Below, piece after piece: positions 1 to 12,367 of a stretch of 64,000 bases of DNA. Source of the stretch: Epiperipatus broadwayi (Eukaryota; Onychophora; Udeonychophora; Euonychophora; Peripatidae); assembly GCA_028023455.1 (NCBI GenBank), contig JAQFVV010012398.1, positions 5,914,682 to 5,978,681 of the forward strand, in the 5' to 3' direction. Each line of letters starts with the position of its first letter. Positions within the stretch are counted from its first letter, which is position 1. Made by a program: the position numbers and the translations under genes. Below the pieces are notes generated by a model. That model worked only from the letters and a program-made list of their open reading frames with translations. It did no database searches and had not been told where the DNA came from.

Positions 1-242
1 ATAAAAAGAGTATATAATGCCTTCAAATAATAACAACAACTCAATATTCTAAAATATTAATGACATTACACTTCTAAATTAATAAAATTTATTTTTATAC
101 AATTTCTTAATTTATACAACAATGAAATATATTAAAACAGGCAAAACTCACTACAGGTATTGCCACACACTGCAAGTTAGAATAATCAATGGATGCCAGA
201 AGGCTTGTGCATAAAATCCCCATCTAGTGCTTACTCATCCAA

Positions 243-287
243 TACCCCAGACTAGTTTCTGGCTTGTGGCCTTTGTCAGTGAGGAGC
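243..287 (-). ncRNA. Hammerhead ribozyme motif, mutated core
   Basis: Minus strand reads CTCA-CUGACAA-hairpin-GAAAC-UA-GUC-TGGGG. Stem I pairs the bases before the core with TGGGGT after the GUC cleavage triplet. The core should be CUGANGA; here the conserved G8 is A, so this copy is probably inactive. Confidence 0.5.
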
Positions 288-699
288 CTTGGATCTGAGA
301 ACACTGCACCTAGATCTTAAGATTTAATGCAACCCTCCAGCAGCCACTTTTTATTTCTACTTAACTACCAAACTATGAGTCTTAAATTGAAAACACCTTA
401 ATATTTTCAATCCAAGCTCATTAGCTTATATAGTCATATAGGTCTGAACTCAGTTCAGTACCTATACATTTTGGTGCCTTTGGTTCTTTAATAACCATAG
501 CCACCACTATCCTATTAGGCAGGATTGGTTTAAAGCCAATAAACATCACATGATCACCATTTCTTATGCTTGCTTATAACTGTTATTAAAACAGGCAAAA
601 CTCACTATACGTATTGCCACACACAGCAAGTTAGAACAATCAATGAATGCCAGACAGCTTGTGCATAAAATCCCCATCTAGTGCCTACTCATCCAATAT

Positions 700-735
700 C
701 CCCAGACTAGTTTCTAGCTTGTGGTTTCTAGTTTG
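700..735 (-). ncRNA. Truncated hammerhead motif
   Basis: The 3' half (GAAACTAGTC-TGGGG) is intact, but the sequence breaks into an unrelated joint at about 727 before the CUGANGA box, at the switch to the inverted end of the insertion. Not expected to cleave. Confidence 0.4.
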
Positions 736-842
736 CAGGGTGTTGGAATACGTATAGTAAGTTTTGCCTGTTTTAATAAGTTATAAGCAAGCATAAGAAA
801 TGGTGATCATGTGATGCTTATTAGCTTAAAATGAAATATATT

Positions 843-1111
843 CCAAAGGAATATACTATTTTAATATGTATATTCCTGATAGTAGTATATTTTTTTAGAG
901 TTTGAAAACAAGTTTAGATAAAAATTAATAAAAAATGTAAATTCTTAACTTTATATGGGATTTATTTTTTTCATTCCTAATTTCTGGAACTACATAAAAC
1001 TAAAAAGTAGAAAATAAAATATATTACAAAATAATTTAAAAAAATATTTTATTCATATAAATGTAAATAACCCACCAATATATATATATCTGGGTACTCT
1101 ATTTTTAGACA
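843..1111. other. AT-rich spacer, nothing recognised
   Basis: Low-complexity A/T runs between two repeat blocks; no coding or structural signal seen. Confidence 0.5.
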
Positions 1112-2150
1112 ATACCACCCGCTTGATGGCACTTTTTATGTGCAAAAACACATAAAAATGCTGCTTATGCAGCAATCATATGGCCTATAGAACAGTTCTG
1201 TTCATATTAGTGATTGCATGCCTAGACATCCTTGTACACGAATATTATGGCCCACTGATGTGTTTCACAAAACTATGCAAATGTGCACACTTCACAGATC
1301 GCTACCATATCATATGAGGGTGTATAGAAATAAACTGATCATAACTGTTGAAATGTACATTCCAAGTAATGATCTTACACCCTACCTGATGTAGTATTAG
1401 ATAATAATAATTTTAAACCCATCACCACACTTCAATACACAACTTGCAAGTTTTTTAACAATTGGAAAAGGGTAGGGACAAGCACAATTGCACAGAACTC
1501 ACATGAAAACTCACATTTGCATGAAAACACATACAAGACCAATAAAATGGCTGAGGTTGCAGCTCATTTTGGAAATTGTAAGGTTGGTTTGCTTAGACTA
1601 CTGCATCTTTTGAACAATCCTTTGGATCAGCAAAACCATTGTTCCTCCCTGCACATTCCAGCACTATGCACTGACATATTCCCCCTCTTGACCCTTCCAT
1701 ATTTCACAAGTTGTTATTTCAAGTCAATGAATTTGGTTCAATCAGCTAAACCATTGTTATCCCTCTCCACACATTGATACACTTGCTGATACTGTCATTC
1801 ACAAGTTGTTGTCCAAAAGAACCTGTTTGTTTTCAATCAAAAATAAGTACAGCAATTAATTGATACATGTATTTTTTTTGTTGTAATCTCAAAATAATAC
1901 CTGAAATTGGACAATAAAGACAAAAAAGCTCTGCACAATAAAGTTATTAAAATAAAAGCATGTTTTTAAAAGCAAAAACAAAAAGCAACTTGTTTGTTTC
2001 TAATAAAAAATAAGTAGCTAAATTAATTTAGACTTTTTTATATATAAATATAATAACAGAAATCAGACAATAAAGGAAGGCTGGCCAGGTAATGTTATAT
2101 TTATGTGTTTTAAACTGTATATAATGCCATCAAGCGGCCTGGTGTGGTAT
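1112..2150. repeat. Inverted-repeat-bounded block with internal direct repeats
   Basis: CGCTTGATGGC at 1120-1130 reappears inverted at 2126-2136, each beside TACCAC/GTGGTA, giving terminal arms of about 19-25 bp with a 7-bp insertion in one arm. Inside, a segment of about 100 bp (near 1820-1920) recurs at about 1985-2075. It may be a small non-autonomous DNA element. No credible coding potential; the 86-codon ORF at 1517-1777 shows no recognisable domain. Confidence 0.35.
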
Positions 2151-2155
2151 AAATA

Positions 2156-2869
2156 CAATACCTATATCTGTATAGATTTCAACATTCATAAATAAAAACA
2201 TGGATAATTACATTAGAAATTTACAAGCATTAGTATCCTAATATTAAGTAACATCCATTTTTTTATACCAATGCCCATCCATTTGTCAGATTAAAAAAAA
2301 AAACAAGCTTTTCTTTTCAAATGACAAATAGATTGGTATGGACACAAGAAAATGGGCATCAGTTGCAAGTTTATTTAAATGATTATTTTTTGGTACTTTG
2401 AGTTATTAATCTCTAAATATGATCTAAAAGTTTTTTAGGGTATTTTTAACTTTTTTAAATTTATTTTTTTAAAAACTTTTATTAAATTTTTGTTTGCAAA
2501 ATAATTCACTTACATTTTATGGCAAGTTCTACTGACAGCCTCTCATATTTCATTAAATTGAGTTTTTTTCAAAAATTAATATTGCATTTTTTACATGAGT
2601 ATGCTATTTTTTAATCCTATGCAATATGAAATGATTTTAAACCTTCTGTTTAAGAAACTTCCATTTCTTGATGTAGGCAGAGATTTTATCATGTTATTCT
2701 ACAACAATCATGAACATGCAGAACATAAAAAAATGCAAATGAAACTCCCCTGTAAAATATTATTAGTTGCATAAGAATATTCTGTTTTCAGTTTTTGCCA
2801 AAAGTGACTACTCTGTTATTAGAAGTTAACTAATGAACAGTAGCAAATTTTCCATCCAGTAGTGTCATC
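2156..2869. other. AT-rich spacer, nothing recognised
   Basis: Poly-A/poly-T rich sequence without ORFs or repeats I can match elsewhere in the window. Confidence 0.5.
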
Positions 2870-3140
2870 TGAAAATCATAGTAATCAATGAAAACTGAAA
2901 ATTTTGTGCATAAAATTTCTATCTAGTGATTACTCATCCAATTTCTCCACATTATCATGGGATTTCATCACTAAGGAGCCTTTGATCTGAGAGCACTATG
3001 CATAGATCTTTGGATTTAATGCATTCATCGATTATTATGGCTTGTACTGGATAAAACTACTGTATGGGGAGTATATTACTACTTTAACAGCTTGGGTAAG
3101 CATTACAACTGATGAATCATGTGATGTATTAGCAGTTTAT
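2870..3140 (-). repeat. Decayed copy of the 452-bp hammerhead repeat
   Basis: Matches the family around TTGTGCATAAAAT, TACTCATCCAAT, AAGGAGCC and GATCTGAGAGC in the same order as the copies at 39 kb, then shows a short inverted end (CTGTATGGGGAGT, GAATCATGTGATG). The ribozyme segment (about 2945-2985) has lost both core boxes. Confidence 0.5.
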
Positions 3141-4283
3141 GTTACCTAATATTGTTCACTTGGCATTATTTTAATAAAGTGTTCATGTAATGGTATTTTA
3201 TTATATTATAATTAATATCATTTCTTTTATAGGCTCATTGCTGGTATATATAGATCAGAAAAACTATGATACTTTATATAGGTGTAGCTATCAAGTGATT
3301 ATACCTTTTATCTTAAACTGAAATCCATAGTTTCATCTTTTCCATTAAATAGAATCTTTATGATAAGGATATTTATTTATTTTGACCTTTATGAGTTATG
3401 CTGGTGTCAGTTGTTCATAGAAGTATTAACAACAAAATAGAATTTCAAACTGTGTTTCTTGTTTACATGATAAAGATGAGGATTTGGGTGGTTTTTTATT
3501 CTTGTTTTATTGATATGTGAGAATAGACAATTGTCTATTTTACATGCCATTATCAGGCTTTACTATGAGTCAGTTATTTGAAAAAAAATTTAAGCTTGAT
3601 TAAAACCTGAAATTTTTTAAAAAGTTTTATCCATTCTGCTTCAAACCCAAATTGATGGGCATAGCAAATGGATGTACTTAAGAGATCTGAAATGGATTCA
3701 CACTGAACATATTGATAAAAGATATTAAATTGGATCCCAAGAGATTTAAAGATCTAGACAGAAACTACATGTGAGATATATAAAATAAGGAAGTTTTCTA
3801 GTATGTTGTGGAGAAGGTAGACTAGAGATTAGAGAAATTGAATTAAATTTGAAATCTATCCTGCAGAGAACCTATAATAGGTGAATATATAGCTTCAGAT
3901 ATAAATGATATATTATTTGGTTTCACAAATGCTTGATTCATAGTACTGACCTTCTGATATTTAGAATGGGTCACATCAGTTATTAATATACTGAATGCTA
4001 TTATAAAAACCATTAAAGAGATATTGTAAGCATTGATGTACAAAAAGTTGAAGATTTGACCAATAGAAAACAAGAATAAATTTTTAAAAAAATTTAAAGG
4101 TGGGTGTGGAATGATAATAGATAAAAAAAATCAGAAGCTATTTAGATCTATTATACCTGGAAGAAGTAAATTATATAAATAATGTCTTATTACCTAATAG
4201 TTATAATAATGAAATTAAAAACAAAACCACCTTTATTCGGGCCTAAAATAATCATAATAAAAAACTAAAAGGAAAAAAATCTG
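3141..4283. other. AT-rich region, nothing firmly recognised
   Basis: Contains a 76-codon minus-strand ORF (3843-4073) with a hydrophobic N-terminal half (about residues 8-32) but no family resemblance, and no flanking splice or promoter signal that would make it a gene. It lies just upstream of the PLE endonuclease remnant and could be older PLE sequence; I cannot show it. Confidence 0.3.
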
Positions 4284-4289
4284 AAATTA

Positions 4290-4860
4290 TTAGAGGATGT
4301 ATTTCTTATATAAAAAACTTACAGGTAATATTGCATATATTACTAACCAAAAAATTGTTAATATTATATCCAAGCCTAAGAATTCAATCCCTTTTAAAGC
4401 CCATCAAGTTTGTGGAGCCTTTTATAAGGGTAAAAAAATTCTCATATTAGCACTAGGAGAAATGAACATGCTAATGTAGTTAAATAACACTCATCATCAG
4501 TAATCTTACTCTATGCTATGGATATGATCATAATATATATTTTTCAAACCCCAGAATCTTATCAAGGGATGTGACCATCTCTACCAATGAAAGGTCAGAG
4601 AGCTATTGAGACATATGATACATATAAACTAATTGAAAACCCATTAACTCTGAATCGCTTTTTTATATCTTATTATTCCACCTCCATTTTTAAATTTTTA
4701 ATTTTTTTGTTCTTGTTTTTTGTTGGTTGATTATTTAATTTTGTTATACATCAATACTCACAGAACCGTTACAATGATTTTTATAATAACATTCATTATT
4801 CAATTGATAGCTAGTGCAACTCAGCCAAAACATCGGTACTATTAATCATACCTCTATAAA
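4290..4860 (+). pseudogene. Penelope-like element remnant, GIY-YIG endonuclease end
   Basis: The open segment ending at 4479 encodes KPKNSIPFKAHQV followed by a tyrosine-bearing FYKGKK stretch. This resembles the linker and start of the GIY-YIG nuclease at the C-terminus of PLE proteins (pattern KPKD.IP...GVY.I). A diverged copy at 18640-19135 carries the equivalent KPKDSIPHKAHGV and, downstream, a decayed stretch resembling the PLE nuclease tail (H.IDFSNTRI, then A.EI). Many stops and shifts; non-functional. Family assignment rests on short motifs. Confidence 0.5.
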
Positions 4861-4868
4861 ACCAAATA

Positions 4869-5252
4869 ATGTCATTATATATATACCTGGGTCTCTTTTT
4901 GTGTGGATTTTTTAATGCGATTTTGAAATTATGCAATTCATGTTTCTTCTTAATATCCTTTTATGTGTTTTTCTTTTATGTGATGAAGAAGTTCATATTT
5001 CACTTAAAATCAGGATTTCCCCACTTTTATATACATGCATTAAATTTTACATACTTTAAATGCCTGTTGGAAAAAGGTTTGGCAATAAATTTAGATACCT
5101 TAGAAGATTTAGAAAAAGATAATGAAACAAAAGTGGAACCTGTTCATTTCACAGCAAAAATGATTCGAGAAAGTCTTCAATTTTCTAATCAATTGGAAAA
5201 TCATTTTCTTGTTAATGACACAAATTATAAACTAAATTCCAATGAGAGCTAA
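4869..5252 (+). other. 127-codon ORF across the T1 left terminus, possible coding remnant
   Basis: The first half is translated TIR and sub-terminal sequence and is not credible protein. The second half (about residues 66-127) is different in character: LEDLEKDNETKVEPVHF, then an amphipathic charged stretch ending in a TAA stop. Such a tail could come from a transposase C-terminus or a host exon. I do not recognise it, and copy 2 of the element does not preserve it. Confidence 0.2.
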
Positions 5253-8200
5253 ATAGTTGTATGTCTGTGTTATGTATGTGTATGTTTATATTTTCTTTTA
5301 TACACATATATACATGGAGAAACTTTTAGACAGAAAAAAGTTACAAAAAAAAATATTTAAGAACTTTTAATTTCAACTTAAAAAGAATGTATCTTTAAAA
5401 GTCAGTTTTTACTTGTAACTTTTTTCTGTCTAAAAGAAAAAAATTACAAGTAAAAATATTTAAAAATTTTAAATTTCTACTTAAAAAGAATATATCTTTA
5501 AAAGTTTTTAAATATTTTTACTTATAACTTTTTTCTGTCAAAAAGTTTCTCCACGTATATATGTGTATAAAAGAATATTTAACCATTAGTCATTATTAAC
5601 ACATTCGTGGAAGTATGTTATATATATTGTAACAGGATGGGGTGGTATAAAGAAGTGGAAAGGTTTGAACTGAGTGATGGAAAAATCATCATCAACCCCA
5701 AGTAAATACAATATCAATATTTCAATTAAAATTAATTTAAATTTTTCAATAATTTACAAAAATATATATAAGTAAAATATATTTAAGGGGAGCATGAGAT
5801 CAAAAGAACTCAGAGATCAGCCAGTCACTCCTTAGAATAACTAAAATAACTATACATCAATCATATATCAACCAGCATTATCAAAAAGTAAATATCAGTA
5901 ATACTCAAATACCATTCATCATCATGAATGATCCACAATAAAATAGTTTAAAATCAACAATCCATATTGGGACTGGATTTGAACAATAAAAAATATAAAT
6001 CCACAGTCAACCTTGTGACTGGATTGGAAGTGAGTCTTCTGTAGACCAAGCTAACTATTGAGCCTTTGCCAGCTTGGCACAATTATTTAACCATTAATTT
6101 GGAGGCACAAACTAAGTGTGAATCCATCAGAATCCATAACCAGAAAAATTGAAACAATAATGCTGGGATATTAAAACATACTGATCATCATCAATGCTCT
6201 GGCCACTTAAGTACTATTAATGTACTGGCCAACTATAAACTTAAATTTTTAATAAGACTAAACTAAAATTAAAGGTAGTGCATGGGCTTTAAAGAATATA
6301 ATCTTATGCACCAACCAGGATGGTGATGATTGATCATCACTGGATGCCCCAAAAGCACTAATATACATCACCATTTATATATTCATCCTGTGCTTGAATC
6401 TTGCTCAGAGAACACAAGCTACATTACTGTATGTGACCAAGAGATGATGTGGTACAATTTTTAACAGTTGAATACAAGTTTATTAATAATAAAAATAAAA
6501 AATTGAAATTAAGGTCTATGTGGCTTTACATATAAATTAAGTCTTATACAATAAAAAAATTAACACATTGGTGATTTATGTAATTACTATTCAAAATTCA
6601 AATTGTTACATTGATTTACATATATGTGCACACAGATGTGTGATTTCTAATATACAATTAATATATTTCAATTGATATTCAATAATGACAAAAAATGTTT
6701 AAATTTAATTTGTTGCAATAATATTATATTTTTCTAATTAATTTCAATTCGAAAACATACAGAAAAATTCACACATATACATGTGCATAAACAAAATATA
6801 AATATAATTTAAAATCAGTTATCAAATTTTATTATGGCTTTCTTTTATTCTTTTAAAAAAAGTATAGTGAATTTTTGAGAGGTTAGAAAGTTTTTTATCG
6901 GGTCACCACTTAACTAATAATAAATGTCTTTAAATTTAAAAATATAGATTTAAAATGTCTTTCAAATAAATTATTTAAAAACAACTCACTTTTGTGTACA
7001 AATTTATATGTGCTTTTCTGCATATAGACATAGCAGCATATGTATAACTACTTTATTCAGCTGGTGTTTCTCTTGGCAAGCTGGCTTTTTTGTCAATCCA
7101 GGCAACTGACATCACCAGGTAAAAGTATATAATTCAGGTATGGCTGGCTCTCTCCCCTCTGCAGTTGGTTCTACTTAGATTTGGATTTGGTAATCTTCAG
7201 TCAGCAAGCTGTTTTCCACAACATTTTTAAGAATATGAATTTCAACACAAAAAAGTCAGTCATTTTCCTCCATGTGAATTCAAACTCCACTATTGAACTG
7301 AAGAGAAGCTACTTCCTTGCATTCTTATATCCTCATGGCAGTTCTCTATATCATTCTACTAACCATCTCGGCAGTTAGCTTTACTGTTGCCATTCTCTGC
7401 TACAGTTACCAACTCTTCACAAAATATTTTAGCCAACTTTACAGCTAGATTTTCTGCTAACCGCTTCTCAAAAATATTAAAGCCAAACTGACTGATATTT
7501 TTTATCAGTCCTTTTTATAATCTTGGTTGGATCAGGTGATAAAACATACTGACTGTTTTCAATTAACTTTAATCCTTTGAAATTTGACCAAAGATATGAT
7601 CTATATACATGTTTTTACTTTGATACCAATTAATTAAAATATTACAAAAATAGTCCTTTTTATAATTATCAGAAAACATGCTTATTTTTAAATTTTTAAA
7701 ATCTGAATAAAAATATTAATTTTTATTTATCAGACCTTTATTAAAACATTTAATTGTATAATAAAATATTATTTTAAATCCAGAGTTATTTAACTTTTAT
7801 TTATTATTTTTATTTCAGTGAATGTAGAAAATATCTACTACAATCTGTGTTTATTTCTACTTTTCCTTTACTTTATATATATATATATATGCACACACAC
7901 TATATTATTGTGTGACATGTAACTCAATTTGTTACAATATAGTTGCACTCATCAAAGTGCATTCACTAACAGCTAGACAGCAGTCTGGATATCGTGAGAT
8001 TCATAACAATTACTAAAATCATCATTTCAAAGTTTAATTACTGATTACATTGTTGACTGAAAACCATTAACACAGCATGAGACTGAAGTTGGTGCTAATT
8101 GTATTTCCTCTTATGACTAATCTGGTGTCTTATCTGTTCACAAATGAACCGCATATTGTCAAATAGCGATAATGATTAAAATATGTATGAAAAAATGTAA

Positions 8201-8543
8201 AATAAATTACACATAAAAACATATTGTTTTGAATAAAATTAAATAGTTAATAAAAAAAGTAAAAAACATTTGTCTTATATCAATTTTTTTCAAATATTTG
8301 ACATTTTTTATTAGTCATACTTTATTTCCTTACTTTTTTATGCAAATTTTAAATTAATATTACCTTGTTGCTTTGGTTTTATGTGAATTTTTGAAAAAAC
8401 CTCACTTTGGTTTTATGCAAATTTTTGAAAATTACGAAATGTATCCCACATTTTTCCAGGTAAGTTAAGTCTATTTTTGTGCAATTTTTTTAATGCAGGT
8501 TTTTTTGTGGAACCTATCTACTGCATAAAAAGAGACCCAGGTG
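4884..8543. mobile_element. TIR DNA transposon, family T1 copy 1 (non-autonomous)
   Basis: Left end reads TA-TACCTGGGTCTC and right end GAGACCCAGGTG-TA, giving a 12-bp terminal inverted repeat with one mismatch and TA on both sides. The same termini bound 47990-50567. About 130 bp inside the left end (TTATG/AATGCGATT-like motifs) and about 440 bp inside the right end (8100-8540) are shared by the copies; the middles differ. TA flanks and TTTTATGCG-like sub-terminal motifs are reminiscent of Tc1/mariner-pogo elements, but no transposase catalytic domain is visible. It contains a nested fold-back (5297-5571) and otherwise undescribed AT-rich filler. Confidence 0.65.
5297..5571. repeat. Fold-back (long inverted repeat) inside T1 copy 1
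   Basis: Arms of about 50 bp (CTTTTATACACATATATAC...AAACTTTTAGACAG at 5297-5345 and its inverse at 5525-5571) enclose further inverted segments built on ACTTAAAAAGAAT and AACTTTTTTCTGTC. It would fold into a long hairpin; absent from T1 copy 2. Confidence 0.65.
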
Positions 8544-9247
8544 TATTGTAACATGATAAAAATGATTATGCTGGAAAAATGAGCAATATAATTTGAATAA
8601 AACATAGCCCATTTATTGGTTGCCATTTTGTAATGGAATACTGATTATAACATGGTATGATAATATAAAAACTTCAGTATGTCTCAGAATTGAGACATCA
8701 TTCATAATAAAATAAATCTAGCTTAGATGTAGAGTACAATTTTATAACAGCCCCAAAGCTGATTTGGCATTTTGTAATAATTGCCACCTGTACATGATCA
8801 TCATTGGCTAGCATCAGATAGCTACTTTGTAACAATAATGATGGATCTTCTACCTCACTACCTCTACATTTGTTCAATCAACATTTCTCATAAAATAAAA
8901 TAAATTGACTTATAGATTTTTTTGACAACCACTTATCACTGACACTATATGGAAATAAAAGATAATGAAGAAATGCCCTTATGATTTAAATATTATTTGT
9001 AACGGAACAAAACATGCATCAATAAATAGTAATTCTGTTATAACCTGCATAAAATTATCTAGCTCAGTCATTGATTACACTAGGCAATAACAATATTTCC
9101 AATACATAATTATTTAGATTATCCACTACACTAAAATAAAATACTAATGACAATCTTTATTAAAATCTGATTTATTCAGATAGTATTTAAAACAAAAGAA
9201 AGCAAACAAGATCATTATTTCAGACATCACCAAATCTATTCATTATT
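8544..9247. other. AT-rich spacer, nothing recognised
   Basis: No ORF, tandem repeat or inverted structure worth calling. Confidence 0.5.
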
Positions 9248-9256
9248 CCAAAGTAC

Positions 9257-9500
9257 AAAACAGGCAAAAACTCTCCATACAGTAGTGCCACTCAGCACAA
9301 GCCAGAGTAATCAATTGATGCCAGAAAGCTTGTGCATAAAATCCTTATCTACTGCCTACTCATCTAATATCCTCAGACTAGTTTCTGGCTTGTGGCTTTC
9401 ATCAGTAAGGAACTTTGGATCTGAGAGTTTTGTATGGAGAGTTTTGTCTGTTTTAATAACAGTTATGAACAAGCATAGGAAATGGTGTTCATGTGATATC
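9257..9500 (-). mobile_element. Hammerhead-bearing insertion, short copy
   Basis: Starts AAAACAGGCAAAAACTC like the other copies, contains one unit with a ribozyme, then switches at about 9428 to the inverted unit end. Flanked by a 9-bp direct repeat CCAAAGTAC at 9248-9256 and 9501-9509. At 244 bp it is the smallest version showing the whole head, ribozyme and inverted tail architecture. Confidence 0.7.
9369..9412 (-). ncRNA. Type I hammerhead ribozyme motif with intact core boxes
   Basis: Minus strand shows TCCTTA-CUGAUGA-AAGCCACAAGCCA-GAAAC-UA-GUC-UGAGGA. Stem I forms six pairs (A-U, U.G, U-A, C-G, C-G, U-A). Compared with the 39.6-kb copy, the third pair changes from U.G to U-A and the second from C-G to U.G, so pairing is retained despite substitution. 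Stem II is weak (GC-rich pairs around a CACAA loop with mismatches at the base). Stem III is the minimal ACUAGU type, palindromic, which in this ribozyme class usually implies action as a dimer. Confidence 0.6.
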
Positions 9501-9509
9501 CCAAAGTAC

Positions 9510-12227
9510 ACTGCAATAAGCAGTGAAATCATGTATCATTATCCTAAACAATGATGTATGACCAAAATATCTATTTTATTTATTACTGGATGAAACCAAA
9601 TTCAAATCAATAAATCCTGTACATTCTGATATATTTTTACTAATCAACCACTACACATAGTGATGTAAATCTATGTTAAAATTCAATCATATTCTATTTA
9701 AATCGACTAGTTTATAAATAATTATAACATTTTAAAAACATTTTTTACACCTATAAAATATTTATAATGTTCAAATAAAATAAACCCTTACTCAGTTTTG
9801 TATCTAATTTAACAAAACACTAAACATAATATTAATATTTTGTTTACTTTACATTATATCGATATGCAATTATTGCTTAAGTTATGTTTTAAAATAAATC
9901 ACTGTACAAGAATTCATCATTAATAAATCTATTAGATAATCCCATCATATATAAAATATACCACATGTTTCTATTAGATATTTACTGAATTACAATTACT
10001 GATATTATTCATCTACTTAAATCTCCAATCAATTGATTATAAAAATAGATTTTATAACAATTAAACTATATATGATGATATTGGCAGTTATCCAAGCCAA
10101 AGATAGATATTAAGTTCATAAAATTTATGATTCTCACTTCAAATGAGGTTAAAAATAATTAAGACAAATTATTCTGACTAATAACAGAACAAAATCTATT
10201 AAGATTTTTATAACCAGACAAGATAAACAAATTAATAATCAATCCTGAGCTAATGAAATTATTTTTACTAGTAATATTGACTTAGATAAGTAAACAAATA
10301 TTTAATTGTAGTAACAAATATAAAATTTATATCTAATCAGACTTAATAATAATGTATAAGAAAATATAATATATCTTATTCTATTTCACTTACTAAAATG
10401 GGTTTGATCTTGGATCAAACTTTAAATACCAAAAAATTACTTGCACATTAAAAAAAATAATTAGACTGATTCTCCAGATTTTAATCAACTCTAAATTTAT
10501 TGGCTAATAATTACAAATTTATAATAGTAATAAAAAATGGTATATAAAAGAACAATAACAAATGATATCTGCAATAGACTAAAATCGTAGCCAGTTGAAA
10601 AGTACAATACTATATTTCCTTAATATATAAATAATTGATAGTCTACTACTATATAGAATCAATAAAAATAATAATAAAATATGTATATATGAAAAGTGTT
10701 GCATGACAATCATATTATATAAACACAAGGAGAGGTTCCAATAATCCAGACTGTAAATAGGATATACAATGAAAAAAAAAAGTGATCCAATAAAAGTAGA
10801 TTTTTATTTATTCACTAATGTAATTTTTAAATAATTAAACTAACAATAAAAATCCCTTGTATTTAAAACCTTTCCTATATGTAATCTGAAATATAAAAAA
10901 ACTTTAAACACTTGAAAACATCAGGTCATAAATTAACCTATATTATCAGTAAGAATTTAAATAGTAGTAACAAAAATGAATCTCTCTGACCCTTTATATA
11001 TGTAAATCCTATAATAACCCATATATATATATATATATATTGAAACAGTCAATCTTAGCCAAAGATTGAGCTTCATGGTTCTATCCACTCACTAACTACT
11101 AACCAATATTCAAACCTTATATCTTATCCTGCACCTTTAGTTGTGCATATATATTTTATGTATATATCTCTGAGAAGCACATCAAAATTATAAATTTCAG
11201 CTTTCCAATGTTTTTTTATTATTAATTCTTTTTCCTTACACTAAAATACATAGGTACGGCTCAGATATATATATATTACAGGAGCAAACATATTAACAAA
11301 ATAGTCATTTATAAAACTTTTTCTTTTTAAATTATTTTTTAAAATTAAACTGTATATTTTGGTAAAATTCAAGATGGAAGATGCAAACATTAATTGTCCA
11401 AAAATAATTAAAGGGGGGAAATATAATATTGTTTTAATCTTAGGAAGGAATTTTTAATTAAAGTTTTTACTGAAAATAAATGGGGAATAAGACTAATGAA
11501 CATTTTTGTCAAATCTATTTCCAATCTGGAAATAGATTTGAATATATTTTTGGAACATTATCTAATGATTGTATCTTCAAGAACAATGGATAAAGAAAAT
11601 GTAAGATTTTGTTAGATTGAAGATTAGATTTTGAGCTAGAAATAGAGTTAAAAGCATTCCACTAATATCTGAGCAGGATATAAAATGGGATGATTTCAAA
11701 TACCAAAGGAGAGCTACTATTGAGAAAACTGTGTTGTTAACATACTCTATACCTCTTTGAAATTTAAAAATAATGATCAAGTAAAAGGCAAATTACCCTT
11801 CCTGACCCTTGTGGGATTGTCTTTTGCTGCTGTATCATCCTGCTGCCCTAGAATGAAGGAAAAGACTAACCTTGGAACTTTGGAGTGCTGAGTAGAAGCT
11901 TGCTGTCACATAAAAATTTGTATGGATCCCTGAACTGCTGTTCACAAGCTAAACTTTTTAAAATAGACTCTAAGAAATGTGCAAGGTAACTCATGATTGT
12001 TATGCCATAATCTGAAAGTAAAGCTAGTCTACCTAATCTACAACCCTATTATTAAGATTTCTCCTAATGTCTTACTTAACTTTATCTCTGTCTAATATGT
12101 AAATGTAAACTGCTCTCAAATATTTTGATAAATCTAATTCTATCTCCATTTACTTCTGTTTCTAATCATGACTCAATCCTTTTTTTTTTTCAAAAATATA
12201 CAGTACATATATAGTACATATAGCCAT
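9510..12227. other. AT-rich intergenic or intronic DNA
   Basis: Long stretch without credible coding sequence. It holds an (AT)n run at about 11021-11040, a shorter one near 11266, and an 18-bp inverted pair around CCAATCTGGAAATAG (11519-11540). The minus ORF at 11577-11780 has no recognised features. Confidence 0.45.
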
Positions 12228-12367
12228 ATAATTCTATAATTAAAACCACTTTTCTTTTCTAAAACTTTATTTGATGTCGAAACATTGGAAATAAGTGGAT
12301 ATATATATATCAAATAAAGTTTTTGAAAAGGAAAAAGGTGGTTTTAATTATAGAATTATAATTCTAT
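12228..12367. repeat. Small fold-back with TSD-like ends
   Basis: Arms of about 45 bp (TAATTAAAACCACTTTTC...AAAACTTTATTTGAT and inverse) surround a loop holding GTCGAAACATTGG and (AT)n. ATAATTCTAT occurs directly at 12228-12237 and 12358-12367, but part of it belongs to the arms, so the TSD reading is uncertain. The loop motif GTCGAAACATTGG resembles the GAAAC box region of PLE hammerheads; the CUGANGA half is missing. Confidence 0.55.

Larger units (their letters stand above)
134..830 (-). mobile_element. Hammerhead-bearing Penelope-type / retrozyme-like insertion, copy 1
   Basis: Repeat unit beginning AAAACAGGCAAAACTC at 134 restarts at 588 (454 bp later), so there is one full unit and a partial second one, followed by an inverted end (about 740-830). 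The whole block is flanked by a 12-bp direct duplication, ATGAAATATATT, at 122-133 and 831-842, which I read as the TSD. Related copies lie at 9257-9500, 35015-35107, 39040-40571 and, badly decayed, at 2870-3140. No ORF is present. The sense strand for the ribozyme is minus. Tandem units with type I hammerheads are typical of PLE terminal repeats and of retrozymes; assignment to one or the other is inference. Confidence 0.7.

Noticed and set aside
4297-4479. Independent 60-aa protein
   Set aside because: It is the open part of the PLE endonuclease remnant, with a decayed copy at 18.6 kb.
5620-6480. Nested element with ATTGTAAC/GTACAAT ends inside T1 copy 1
   Set aside because: The inverted match is short and poorly conserved; no second copy in the window.
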